A stretch of 64,000 nucleotides of DNA from Myxococcales bacterium (GTDB lineage: Bacteria; Myxococcota_A; Polyangia; Polyangiales; Polyangiaceae). Position 1 is the stretch's first letter; each line of letters starts with the position of its first letter. A program made the translations under genes and the position numbers. The notes beneath the pieces were generated by a model. It was given only the letters and a program-made list of their open reading frames with translations. It had not been told where the DNA came from and searched no databases. The DNA is taken from contig SECP01000036.1 in NCBI GenBank assembly GCA_004193285.1, positions 1-64,000 on the forward strand, in the 5' to 3' direction. Below are positions 1-8,187 of this stretch, piece after piece.

Positions 1-120
1 CCCCCCGAGCCCAGCGCCGTACCTCCCCCACCTTCGGCCAAGCCTGCGCCCGCGAAGCGCAACAAGCCCGTCACCCCCCCCTCGAGCAATTCACCATCGC
101 GGCCCGACCGCGGCTTCTGA
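1..120 (+). CDS. C-terminal tail of a Pro-rich protein (partial)
   Basis: The first 39 codons of the window are open in frame 1 and end in TGA at 118-120. They encode a Pro/Ala/Ser/Lys-rich tail with no visible domain. The gene starts outside the window. Myxobacterial Ser/Thr kinases often end in such tails, and they often lie just before TPR/PEGA-like envelope proteins like the next gene (8 bp gap). A kinase is therefore the likeliest parent, but this is inference from context only. Confidence 0.6.
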   Translation, partial: PPEPSAVPPPPSAKPAPAKRNKPVTPPSSNSPSRPDRGF

Positions 121-128
121 GCTCCACG

Positions 129-1133
129 ATGCGACTCTTCCTACTCGCCCGGATCGCCCTCGCCCTGCATCTCGGAGGCGCTTCGCTGGCTTGGTCAGCG
201 CCGCCCAGCGCGCAAGAAAAGGAGCGCGCGCGAGCGCTGATGGACGCGGGCGATGCGCGCTTCCAAAGCAAGCAGTACGCGTCGGCTCTGGAGCAGTACC
301 GCGCCGCGGACGAGCTCATGGGCGTGCCGACCACCGGCATCGAAGTCGGTCGAACCCTCGAGCGGCTCGGCCGACTGCTCGAAGCGCGCGACGTGCTGAG
401 GCGAGTGTCGGAGTACCCTCAGCGCGCGGACGAGCCGAAACCGTTCTCGCTCGCCCGACAGCGCGCCGACCGATTGCTGAGCGACATCGCTCCGCGCATC
501 CCACGGGTCACGGTGGAGGTGGCAGGGCTACCGGAAGGCGTGACGCCAGAGATCACTTGGGACGCACTGCGGCTAGACCCGGCCAAGGTGGGCGGCTATC
601 TGGAGACGGACCCTGGCGCTCACCGCGTCGTTGGCGTCGCGCCCGGCTTTCCGGACGTGACCCGCGATGTGAAGCTGGCGGAGGGTCAGGCTCTGTCCGT
701 GGTGCTTGCGTTCTCGCATCAGCCGCCGCCCTCGGCAGGCGTGAGGCCGCCGCTGCTGTCGTCCCCCGTCCCGAGCCCGCCGGTGGCCGTGCCGGGCAGC
801 CCTGGCCAAACCGCGCTGTTTTGGGTCGGCGCCGGAGTAGCGGCCGCGGGCGTCGCCGCGGGGAGCGCCACCGGCGTCTACTCACTCTCCAAGGCTCGGA
901 GCGCCAAAGAGCACTGCGAGGGCAACGCCTGCTCGCCCGAAGCGCGAGGCGACCTCGACGGCGCCAAGACCTTCGCCAATGTGTCTAACGTGGCGTTCGC
1001 GGTTGGGGCGGCCGGGCTCGGCCTCGCCGTTTGGCAATTCTTCAGTCACCGCAGCTCCCCCGCAACCGGCGAATCCAGCGGCCTGGAGGCGGGGCTGAGC
1101 CCCGGCAGCGTCGCCATCTCTGGGCGCTTTTAG
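129..1133 (+). CDS. Secreted TPR/PEGA-like membrane protein
   Basis: This is a 334-residue protein. Residues 1-23 form a signal peptide ending near WSA-PPS. Residues 25-115 look like one or two TPR-type helices (KERARALMDAGDARF, YASALEQYRAADEL). Residues 125-195 resemble a PEGA-like beta domain (GAHRVVGVAPGF). A Pro-rich stretch follows at about 195-230, then two hydrophobic segments near 232-255 and 288-308. Its layout matches the protein at 37729-38730, so the two are probably paralogs of a family common in myxobacteria and often encoded beside Ser/Thr kinases. It starts 8 bp after the preceding stop, suggesting one operon. Its specific role is unknown; an envelope scaffold or a kinase-linked accessory would fit. 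Confidence 0.75.
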   Translation: MRLFLLARIALALHLGGASLAWSAPPSAQEKERARALMDAGDARFQSKQYASALEQYRAADELMGVPTTGIEVGRTLERLGRLLEARDVLRRVSEYPQRADEPKPFSLARQRADRLLSDIAPRIPRVTVEVAGLPEGVTPEITWDALRLDPAKVGGYLETDPGAHRVVGVAPGFPDVTRDVKLAEGQALSVVLAFSHQPPPSAGVRPPLLSSPVPSPPVAVPGSPGQTALFWVGAGVAAAGVAAGSATGVYSLSKARSAKEHCEGNACSPEARGDLDGAKTFANVSNVAFAVGAAGLGLAVWQFFSHRSSPATGESSGLEAGLSPGSVAISGRF

Positions 1134-1323
1134 GCGGAAGCGCTCTCGTAGCGTGGATGAAACCGGCCCGGTGGTTGGCTACCGCCATGAGCGAGCTGCT
1201 TTTCATGGCCTGTACGGTTTTCGCCGGTTTGGTCGCGTGTCTCGCCAATCCGGGCGCCCCCGAAGAGTGGTCGTGCGTCAAACCCGCGCGTCGCGTCGGG
1301 GCTCCCCTGACAGCCCCCGCCGG

Positions 1324-2286
1324 CTACGAGCTGGAGCGAGATTCAGAGCCCGGATTTGCCGATGGGCTGTCGAGCAGCGCGTTGACCTGAGCCGCGCGAC
1401 CGCGCTGCCGCCGGGAGAGCAGCCAGGCCCAGGCGCGCTCCACGGGAAAAAACGGCAGGTACGCGAAGCCCGACAGTTGGTAGAAAAAAGCGATGCTCAT
1501 GAAGAGCAGCACGCCGACGTGAAACCCCCATGCGGCTGCGACCCAGGCCTTGGCAACTCGTGCGCGCACGAGCGCGAGCGGAGCCCCGAGCTCGACCAGC
1601 ATCGTCGTCACCGCCAGCACCGGAAACACGCCGCGGTGACGCACCAGCCACGGCCCCAGAGGAAACACACTCGTGCCGAGCTCCAGCTTGCGCAGGTTGT
1701 CGTAAGCGATCTGCCGACGAAGCAGCTCCCCCTCGAGCCACGGGCCGCCCGCGAGCTTCAGCTTCGCCACGCCGGCAAGGAAGTAGGCGAGCACGGTCAC
1801 TACGCATAGAGCTCGCACGGGCCAGCCGTAGTCAGCGCCCGGCTCTGGCATCGTTTGCTGGCGGCGTCTGGCGTCCACGCTCAGCGCATCCGCGCAGCGG
1901 CTTGCCCCCAAGAGGAGCAGGTGGAGCGCCAGCAAGTTCTCGGTATGAAAGATCATACCGAAGGAGCTGCGGTAAGTAGTGATCCACAGAAAGGAGAGGG
2001 CGAAGGCAGGCCCGCTCAGCGCGAAGCCGAGCCCAGCCACGAACGCGGCGCCGCACAGCAGCGAGAGCCCGACGCTGGTTATCAGGAGCCACTCGGGCAG
2101 GGGCTCGGCGAGCACGCTCGCGATACCGATGGGATGAAACTGGCCCGCCACGTAGTCGGCCAGGCCCAGCAAGTGCGGGACGCGAATCCCCAGGTAAATG
2201 AGGGCGATGCTGCCGATCGCGACGCGCAGCAGCGCCAGTCTTGGCGCCGGCATCGGCGTGAGCCACCAATCGACGAGCCGCTTCAT
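1324..2286 (-). CDS. HTTM-domain integral membrane protein
   Basis: This is a 320-residue polytopic membrane protein of the HTTM family, related to the membrane part of vitamin-K-dependent gamma-carboxylase. It has several hydrophobic helices, with typical features at HTENLLALHLLLLG and YFLAGVAKLKLAGGPWLEG, and a charged C-terminal tail. I chose ATG at 2286 because it overlaps the stop of the upstream gene as ATGA; a GTG at 2301 in the same frame is the alternative. The family's substrate in bacteria is not established. The tight coupling to the small protein at 2283-2720 suggests they work together. Confidence 0.8.
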   Translation of the reverse strand: MKRLVDWWLTPMPAPRLALLRVAIGSIALIYLGIRVPHLLGLADYVAGQFHPIGIASVLAEPLPEWLLITSVGLSLLCGAAFVAGLGFALSGPAFALSFLWITTYRSSFGMIFHTENLLALHLLLLGASRCADALSVDARRRQQTMPEPGADYGWPVRALCVVTVLAYFLAGVAKLKLAGGPWLEGELLRRQIAYDNLRKLELGTSVFPLGPWLVRHRGVFPVLAVTTMLVELGAPLALVRARVAKAWVAAAWGFHVGVLLFMSIAFFYQLSGFAYLPFFPVERAWAWLLSRRQRGRAAQVNALLDSPSANPGSESRSSS

Positions 2287-2720
2287 CGCTTCACGGAGCA
2301 CTGCGCGAGCTTTTCGCTGTTTTCCGGCAAGGGCCCGGCTTCGAAATAGCGGATGGGGTCGAACTGGGCGCGCATGATGCGCACCTGGCGGAGCTCGGCG
2401 AAGGCCGGCTCAGCCGCGACGCGCTCGGCCATGACCGCGCAGAACCGCTTCAGCGCGCGCTTGCCGCCGTCTGCCGTCAGCTTGAGCGTGCGCATCGCCT
2501 GCATTGGCTCGTCGCTACCGACGATGCGCGGCGGCAAGCGAGTCGCCAAGCCGGCAGCGCTCACGCCCTCCGCGAACGTGAGACGCGGCTGGTTGAGCAC
2601 GCGCGCGAACATGGGGTACGTGGAAAGCGGGTACGAGTCCGCCTCGGCATCACGCAGCACCGGCGCCGCTACCGCGAGCGCGAGCGCGACACCGAACAGA
2701 GAACGGAGACCAGTGGCCAC
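2283..2720 (-). CDS. Small HTTM-partner protein
   Basis: This 145-residue protein starts with GTG at 2720. It has an N-terminal hydrophobic segment (residues 5-21), then a conserved-looking SYPLSTYPMFA stretch and a soluble remainder with two Cys. Proteins carrying a YPMF-like motif are often found beside HTTM genes. The 4-bp ATGA overlap with the HTTM gene shows translational coupling. I see no catalytic motif, so function is unknown. Confidence 0.65.
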   Translation of the reverse strand: MATGLRSLFGVALALAVAAPVLRDAEADSYPLSTYPMFARVLNQPRLTFAEGVSAAGLATRLPPRIVGSDEPMQAMRTLKLTADGGKRALKRFCAVMAERVAAEPAFAELRQVRIMRAQFDPIRYFEAGPLPENSEKLAQCSVKR

Positions 2721-2766
2721 CGGCGGACCCTACCACTCATGGGAGCGTGCGCACCGCTCGCGCCGG

Positions 2767-3141
2767 TCAGCTTTTGGCGCGTTCGGTCACGGCCACGACC
2801 GTGCTGACGATATTTGCGGTGGTTACCGGCTTGATCAGCCAGCCCTTGGCGCCCGCCTTGCGTGCGCGCTCGATCATCGGCTCTTCGGCCTCGGTCGTGA
2901 GGATGACGACCGGAACGCTCGCGGTCGCCCAGTCCAGCCGCAGTTGCTCGAGCATCTGAAGGCCGTTCATGCGCGGCATGTTCACGTCCAGAATGATCAG
3001 ACAGATGGCGTGCTCGCGTGCGAGCGCCAGGCCAGCCTCACCATCCCCCGCCTGCAGGGTACCGAAACCGGCCGCATGCAGCGCCTCCGCAATCTCGTGC
3101 CGCACCGTCTGCGAGTCATCCACGATCAAGACTTGCTTCAC
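2767..3141 (-). CDS. CheY-like single-domain response regulator
   Basis: This 124-residue receiver domain has no output domain. The acidic pocket is D8-D9, the phospho-acceptor is D52 in LDVNMP, the switch Thr lies at LTTE (82-83) and the conserved Lys is K104 in IKPV. It starts with GTG at 3141, preceded by a good Shine-Dalgarno AGAGGAAG. The CheX/CheC-like gene lies 22 bp upstream on the same strand, so the pair probably forms a phosphorelay output with its own phosphatase. No histidine kinase is next to it. Confidence 0.92.
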   Translation of the reverse strand: MKQVLIVDDSQTVRHEIAEALHAAGFGTLQAGDGEAGLALAREHAICLIILDVNMPRMNGLQMLEQLRLDWATASVPVVILTTEAEEPMIERARKAGAKGWLIKPVTTANIVSTVVAVTERAKS

Positions 3142-3163
3142 GCGTCTTCCTCTCGAACGCCCG

Positions 3164-3724
3164 TCAGAAAAGGAGCAGGTCGCCTTCCGCGGGTTGCGCG
3201 CTGCCGCCCACGTAGCTCAGCTCGGACTCCTCTGGCAGGCCAATGAGGGTCACGACGACCTCTCCTCGGAGCGTTCGCCCCGCATAGACCCGTGCGTTCG
3301 GTGCGCGCTCGAGCTGCAAGGCGAGCTGCTTGGAATCCACCGCCACGAGGTGCGCCACTTCCACGCGAACGCTGAAGTGGAGCAGCCGATTCTTGATTCG
3401 CCCCATGAGCTGATTCGTCAGCTCTCGGGTCCAGTCGGTGCGCTGCGTTTCAGCGCCGTTGCGAGTCAGGTCCAGCACCGCCGCCGGCGCGGACAGACTG
3501 AGCCGGCCCGGAGCCGCCCCGGCGCGCGTGAACGCGATCGTCGCCGACAGCTCCGGCAAGGCCGGCGCGCGCGAAGCTGCGATTCGCGGCAACGGAGCCA
3601 TCGCGACGCCGTAGGCCTGAAACAGGTCCACGAGCGCGCCAAGCACGAGCGCGTCAATCGCGCCTCGGACGCCAGCTCCTGCGTCCGTCCCACCCGCTAA
3701 AACGCGCTCCGGCGATTTGCTCAT
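3164..3724 (-). CDS. CheX/CheC-like protein
   Basis: This is a 186-residue protein. The middle part has an E-x3-N-x3-G arrangement (ELTNQLMGRIKNRLL) like the helix of the CheC/CheX/FliY phosphatase family, which removes the phosphate from CheY. The N-terminal 70 residues are Ala-rich and the C-terminus ends in a short acidic/hydrophobic tail. It lies directly upstream of the CheY-like gene, which supports a CheY-phosphatase or adaptor role. The assignment rests on one motif plus context; a generic CheX-related domain without phosphatase activity is the alternative. Confidence 0.62.
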   Translation of the reverse strand: MSKSPERVLAGGTDAGAGVRGAIDALVLGALVDLFQAYGVAMAPLPRIAASRAPALPELSATIAFTRAGAAPGRLSLSAPAAVLDLTRNGAETQRTDWTRELTNQLMGRIKNRLLHFSVRVEVAHLVAVDSKQLALQLERAPNARVYAGRTLRGEVVVTLIGLPEESELSYVGGSAQPAEGDLLLF

Positions 3725-4046
3725 TGCAGCTGCAGTCTCTTGGCCTTCGACTATCTCACGTTGCGGCGCCTCCAGCCATGCGCCTCATCGCGGACACATG
3801 TAGTCTTATGTGCCCCACGCCGCGGCGCGTTCACCAATGCCAGAGCGGCATGAGTAGCAACGGCCGACTCGGGTCGGGGTTTACGGAAGAGTTGCGGTTT
3901 CACCGACGTCGCGAGCCGGCCATTTGGTCGATGCGACCACCGTCTGCGAGCCCGTGAGCAGGATCGCCGTAAGCTCGCGTACGGCCCTGAAATCTCGTGA
4001 TCGCCAACTCTGTGCAAATTTGCACAGGCTCGGTAGGCTGCTCGTC
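3725..4046. other. Divergent intergenic region
   Basis: These 322 bp separate the minus-strand CheX-like gene from the plus-strand LysR gene and hold no convincing gene. A 10-bp palindrome, TGCAGCTGCA, lies directly before the CheX-like start (3725-3734). A perfect 18-bp palindrome lies at 4010-4027. A short inverted repeat CACAT/ATGTG lies near 3796-3813. The region should contain both promoters. Confidence 0.6.
4010..4027. promoter_or_regulatory. Perfect 18-bp palindrome, candidate LysR operator
   Basis: The sequence CTGTGCAAATTTGCACAG is identical to its reverse complement. It ends 19 bp before the GTG start of the LysR gene, the usual place for an autoregulatory operator. Because its length is even, it does not give the symmetric T-N11-A of classic LysR boxes, so binding by this LysR protein is inference. 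Confidence 0.55.
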
Positions 4047-4940
4047 GTGGCTTCGGGCTCCGACTTGGACTGGAACGATCTGCGTTACTTCCTGAGCGCG
4101 GCTCAGCATGGCTCGCTGGCGGCGGCCGCACGCGCGATGGGAGCGACGCACACCACGATTGGTCGTCGCTTGTCCGCGCTGGAGCGAGCGCTGGGGGCGC
4201 CGCTCGTGGTGCGTGGTCCGGAGGGGCTGCGGCTCACGCTCATCGGCGAGAAGCTGCTACCGCTCGCGGCGGAGCTGGCGGAAGGGGTCGAGCGCGCTCG
4301 CGCGGTCGTCGCAGCCGAGAAGGCGCGGGTCAGGCTCGCAGTGCCTTCTGGTTTCAGTCGTCTGTTCGCCCCCGAGCTCGGTCGCCTGGCTCGCTCCATG
4401 CCAGGTTTGGCTCTCGAGCTCTCGAGCGGGGCGCGACCGGTCGATCTCGCGCGGGGGGAGGCAGAGCTCGCAGTGCGCGGCGTGGCTGTGACCGATGCGG
4501 ACCTCGTCGCGCGTAAGCTGTGCCGACTAGGCTGGTCCGTGTATGCGGCGCGCTCCTACCTCGCTAAAAGGCCGCCCAACGACGACCCCACTGACTTTTC
4601 CGGTCACGCCATCGTGGGCTTCGATCGCAGCTTGGCTCGGGGGCATGCCGCCCAATGGCTGGAGCCCCGATGCCGCGGCGCTCAGGTCGTCATGCGCAGC
4701 CGGGAGATGATCGACCTCTTGGCGGCCGCGCAGAGCGGCGCCGGGCTCGCTCTCCTCCCCTGCTTCCTGGCAGACGGGGACCCGAGCCTCGTCCGCCTCA
4801 CCGCACAGGTCGTGGTAAGCCACGACCTGTGGCTCGCCTACCGGCGCGAATTGCGCCTCTCCAAGGAGCTGCGCGCCGTCATTCGCTTCGTCGTGGAGGT
4901 GGTAGCGGAGAGCGCCTCCCAGCTCGCGGGCGCGGACTGA
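4047..4940 (+). CDS. LysR-family transcriptional regulator
   Basis: This is a 297-residue LysR regulator. The N-terminal winged HTH (about 5-63) reads DWNDLRYFLSAAQHGSLAAA and continues through TIGRRLSALERALGAPL. The C-terminal effector-binding domain covers about 90-290. I chose GTG at 4047 because it puts the HTH five residues from the N-terminus, as usual for the family; the frame stays open further upstream but encodes nothing LysR-like. The ligand is unknown. The neighbour at 5043 is on the same strand but separated by about 100 bp. The palindrome just upstream suggests autoregulation. Confidence 0.9.
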   Translation: MASGSDLDWNDLRYFLSAAQHGSLAAAARAMGATHTTIGRRLSALERALGAPLVVRGPEGLRLTLIGEKLLPLAAELAEGVERARAVVAAEKARVRLAVPSGFSRLFAPELGRLARSMPGLALELSSGARPVDLARGEAELAVRGVAVTDADLVARKLCRLGWSVYAARSYLAKRPPNDDPTDFSGHAIVGFDRSLARGHAAQWLEPRCRGAQVVMRSREMIDLLAAAQSGAGLALLPCFLADGDPSLVRLTAQVVVSHDLWLAYRRELRLSKELRAVIRFVVEVVAESASQLAGAD

Positions 4941-5042
4941 AGCCGACGGGCTCCGCACCGCACGTCGTGCACACCGTGGCGCGGCTGAGGGCGTTCATCC
5001 GACACCGAGGGTTGGCCCAGCGCTTGCTGAATCACTCGTGTC

Positions 5043-5348
5043 TTGCCCCACCAACGACTCATCTACTCGAGGTTTCTTGCGGTTTTGTCGTTCATGGTCG
5101 CGAATCTCACCGCGTCCCAATTCGCGAAAGCCGGACAAGAAGAGTCTCGAAACTTGGACGTGAGCGTCCTGGTGTCTCGTTCTTGTACGGTATCCACGGA
5201 GCGCGGGGCCGAAGGCGCGCAACTGGAGGGAGCCTGCCCCGGCTACGCGAAGCAGAGCTTGGTGCGTGAGCTGGTCGTCGGTAGCGCGCCGCGGCTCGAC
5301 GGAGCTCCCCATGTCGGTGAGCAGCTGTACCTCGTCGTGAACTTCTAA
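5043..5348 (+). CDS. Small secreted protein with spore-coat-U-like N-terminus
   Basis: This is a 101-residue protein. Residues 1-30 look like a signal peptide (LAVLSFMVANLTASQFA). The mature start NLDVSVLVSRSCTVST lines up closely with NLSVTATVSASCSIST of the major pilin encoded at 8893-9420, and it ends in a beta-strand-like LYLVVNF, as pilins of this family do. It is much shorter than a full SCPU domain (about 150) and has a second Cys near residue 65. It is convergent with the chaperone-usher operon and overlaps its last gene by 4 bp. The start (TTG 5043) is weak; ATG at 5094 would lose the signal peptide. It could be an extra subunit, a stopper or a decayed pilin. Confidence 0.5.
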   Translation: MPHQRLIYSRFLAVLSFMVANLTASQFAKAGQEESRNLDVSVLVSRSCTVSTERGAEGAQLEGACPGYAKQSLVRELVVGSAPRLDGAPHVGEQLYLVVNF

Positions 5349-5803
5349 AAGGTCAGCGTGATCGTGATCGTGTCCTCGTAGCTACCCTCCCACGCGTTCT
5401 GGCTAGGGGGGATGTAGCCGTAGACGAAGACCCGAGTCGGCAAAATCGGAAGCGCTTGTGGCCCGAAGTGGAAGGTGCTTCCGGAGCCGTTGCCCCAAAC
5501 CTGAGTGAACGTGGCATCCAGGTAGAGGTTGTAGTTGAGCGCGTGAGAGCCCGACATGAGCGTTCGCCAAGGAAGGTAGCTGCCGGCGGCGCCAGGCGAG
5601 AGATCCACGGTGACGCGATCGAAGATGTTGAAGAGCGAGCACACGTAAGTCAGGTAGCCGGTCGCGCTGCCGCTCGCTCCCGAGAAGGGATTGTAGGCGC
5701 CGAACGCCACTGCCTGCACCTCGACCACGCCGCAAGTCGCCGCGCGAGCCGGCGCCGCCCACAGCAGGGCCAGCGCGGCCACCGCACCGCACGCGGCTTT
5801 CAT
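5345..5803 (-). CDS. Spore coat U-domain protein, candidate tip adhesin
   Basis: This is a 152-residue protein with a clear signal peptide (MKAACGAVAALALLWAAPARA) and a spore-coat-protein-U beta-sandwich (AFGAYNPFSG near the start, YEDTITITLTF at the end). ATG at 5803 was chosen because it overlaps the usher stop as ATGA. It is the last gene of the archaic chaperone-usher operon. Such terminal small SCPU proteins usually act as the tip or anchor subunit of the fibre or spore coat material. Confidence 0.85.
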   Translation of the reverse strand: MKAACGAVAALALLWAAPARAATCGVVEVQAVAFGAYNPFSGASGSATGYLTYVCSLFNIFDRVTVDLSPGAAGSYLPWRTLMSGSHALNYNLYLDATFTQVWGNGSGSTFHFGPQALPILPTRVFVYGYIPPSQNAWEGSYEDTITITLTF

Positions 5804-8187
5804 GGCGACACCTGAGCGGTGCACGGCAGGGCGCCCAAGCGCTCGATGGGCTTTCCGTCCACCGGGATCGGGATCTGCAGCTCGCAATAGCCGGTCTCGC
5901 CGCGCGCCTCCGCCGGCCACACCCCCGAAGGCACGCCATCGAGCTCGAACTCGCCGCGCGCTCCTATCGGCGAGGTGTAGACCTGACCGCGCGCGCGCAG
6001 CGTGAGCTCCCCATAGCGCACCGCCTCGAGCGGGAGACCGACCGGGTCGAGCCGGCCCCGCACCGCCCGGAGCCGGTGGCTCTCGAACACCAGCCGCACG
6101 CCGCCGTGGGGTGGTGGCGCGACGACGATCTCGCCCTCGTCCACTTCGTGATCGTTCGGGAGCTCGGACGCATCCACCCGAATCCGGTTGCCGTAGTAGG
6201 ACTGCAGATCCGGCACCAGGAGCTGACCTTCGCCGTTGGTCTTATCGAGCGGCTGATTGTTGAAGTACACCGTAGCGCCCGGCGTGCGAGGTACCTCCAC
6301 GAGCGCGAAAGATTGGGCTATCGGCCGCGAGTGAAAGAGCCCGCCATCCTTGACCCACACGAGGGTTCCGGAGGCGTCCACCAAGGTGTGCTGTTTACCG
6401 AAGCTGTCGTAAAAATAGCTCGCGTCCGCGCGCAGGTACTTGTTTTGACCTTGAACACTCGCGGTGACACGCGGAGACTCCGCGAGCGTGGCGCTCGCTT
6501 GGTAGCCTACGCCGATCCGGCCCATCATCGGCCGATTGAGGCTGGCGGTGAGCTCCGAGCGGGTCTTGCTCGCGAAGCCGCTCAGGGATGCGGTGTGGTT
6601 ATCGGGCAGCTGCACGCTGAAGGTGGCAAATGCCTGGTACTCGCTGACACCCTGCGGGCGATCGTCACGGGCGCCAATCACCTGCAGGTACGTCGCGGAG
6701 CCGAGCTGTCGATTGAACGTGACGGAGCTGCGCGCATGCTGACCGGCGTCGCGCGCAACGGCTAGGCCGAGCAGGGTGGAGATCGTCGTCCGGCGGCCGA
6801 GACTGAAGCTGACGGAGGTGGATTGCTCGAGCAGGTCCCGGTCGTCCTCCGGGTCCAGGCTCGCCGTGGCATAGCGGGGGGACGTGGCCTTCAAGACCGC
6901 GCGGAGCGAAACGCGCCCTCGCTGGTAGTAGTAGCCGAGCAGGCCAGCGCTGCCGCGCGACAGCCCGTCTCGCTTGGATAGGCTCACCGCACTGCCAATT
7001 TCGAGCTCGCCGTGGGCGCCGGCGAAGGTAACCTGGGAGCCGCCGCTCAGGCGGGTTCGGCTCGCCTCTCCGCGGAAACCGCTCGTAAGGCTCGGAGTGA
7101 GCCCCACTCGAAAGCGCCCCATCAGCAGCGGCTGCCCGTAGTCGAAGCTGTGCACGCCGAAGCGCTGCCGCTCGAATCCGGCCGCGTAAGAGTATTCGGT
7201 GAGCCCTGGCGCCAGGACCCCGCTCGAAGCGTAGTAGTCGACCACGACGTCGCTCTGACGCGACAAGGGGTCACGCACCACGTAGCGCACGTTGCCAGCG
7301 CCGCTTTGCGGGGCCACGCCCCTGAGATCGAACTCGCCCGGCGCGATACTGGCGCGCCTCACGAGCACGTCGTTGACGTACACGTCTACCGTGGAGGGGG
7401 CCAGCACGCTGCCGCGATAACCGAGGCGTGGAATGCGCACCAGATATGGGTCAAGCTCGAAGTTGCGGAAGACGCCGATTCCGCCCAGGAGCACCGTGCC
7501 GCCGAGCGGCCCCGTGCTCACGTAGCTGTCGCCGACGACGAGCTCGCGCACGTTGCGACGGTCCGCGTAAGCGACCTGAGTCATGAGCCGTACCGGGCTT
7601 TCGCTCAATTGGTAGCTGGCGCTGCTCGTCGCGCGCCACGGCCCCGCGGTCGCGCCGCCTTCGGCGAACACTCGAAACAGCGAAAAATCGCTGAGACTGG
7701 GCGCATAGGTCAGAAAGGCGCTCGGCTCGTCACTCCGCCACATGCCGGCCGGCGCCGGCTCGGAGAGGTCCAGCGTTGCGCTGGCGAGGGCGTGCGGGGG
7801 AGCGATGACTTGCAAGACCAAGTCTTGCTCGCTCACGATGTAACGGAGCGGCGGATCGCTGCGCCGAAGCGAGTAGTACTGCACCCCTTGGTAGCGCACG
7901 CTACGAGACAGCATGCGGATGACGCCGGCCTTGCGCAGCGCCTCCTCCGGGACCAGCACGTCGTCCTTGGACAGAAGCACGATGACGTCCCCATGGCGCG
8001 TGCCGTTCAGCTCCAGCTCCAGCACCGCGCGCTGCGTGCTTGGCTCGGCGTGTGCTTCGGCGACCATCGTGACCAGCAGGCTGGAGGCAAAAAATAGGAG
8101 CAGCGCGCGGGCTACGAGCGCCGCACGCGGCCGACTACGGCGTGCAGGCCGAGGACGGAACCGGATAGTCCAGGCGCGCAGAGCCAT
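5800..8187 (-). CDS. Outer-membrane fimbrial usher (archaic chaperone-usher)
   Basis: This is a 795-residue protein with an N-terminal signal region (residues 25-47) and the usher fold: an N-terminal subunit-binding domain, a 24-strand barrel with the plug region near RIPRLGYRGSVLAPSTVDVY, and C-terminal beta domains (TPGATVYFNNQPLDK, NDHEVDEGEIVVAPP). It forms the secretion pore and polymerises pilin-chaperone complexes. The start codon lies 53 bp inside the chaperone gene, so translation is coupled. The gene set and order resemble the Mcu cluster of Myxococcus xanthus, which works in spore coat assembly. Confidence 0.93.
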   Translation of the reverse strand: MALRAWTIRFRPRPARRSRPRAALVARALLLFFASSLLVTMVAEAHAEPSTQRAVLELELNGTRHGDVIVLLSKDDVLVPEEALRKAGVIRMLSRSVRYQGVQYYSLRRSDPPLRYIVSEQDLVLQVIAPPHALASATLDLSEPAPAGMWRSDEPSAFLTYAPSLSDFSLFRVFAEGGATAGPWRATSSASYQLSESPVRLMTQVAYADRRNVRELVVGDSYVSTGPLGGTVLLGGIGVFRNFELDPYLVRIPRLGYRGSVLAPSTVDVYVNDVLVRRASIAPGEFDLRGVAPQSGAGNVRYVVRDPLSRQSDVVVDYYASSGVLAPGLTEYSYAAGFERQRFGVHSFDYGQPLLMGRFRVGLTPSLTSGFRGEASRTRLSGGSQVTFAGAHGELEIGSAVSLSKRDGLSRGSAGLLGYYYQRGRVSLRAVLKATSPRYATASLDPEDDRDLLEQSTSVSFSLGRRTTISTLLGLAVARDAGQHARSSVTFNRQLGSATYLQVIGARDDRPQGVSEYQAFATFSVQLPDNHTASLSGFASKTRSELTASLNRPMMGRIGVGYQASATLAESPRVTASVQGQNKYLRADASYFYDSFGKQHTLVDASGTLVWVKDGGLFHSRPIAQSFALVEVPRTPGATVYFNNQPLDKTNGEGQLLVPDLQSYYGNRIRVDASELPNDHEVDEGEIVVAPPPHGGVRLVFESHRLRAVRGRLDPVGLPLEAVRYGELTLRARGQVYTSPIGARGEFELDGVPSGVWPAEARGETGYCELQIPIPVDGKPIERLGALPCTAQVSP

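Noticed and set aside
1154..1390. Possible small membrane protein on the plus strand
   Set aside because: It has a hydrophobic start but its end runs antisense into the HTTM gene, and there is no ribosome site or family match.
7012..8097. Long plus-strand open frame antisense to the usher gene
   Set aside because: Composition is His/Arg/Ala-rich without domains; it is the mirror of a well-supported usher coding frame in GC-rich DNA.
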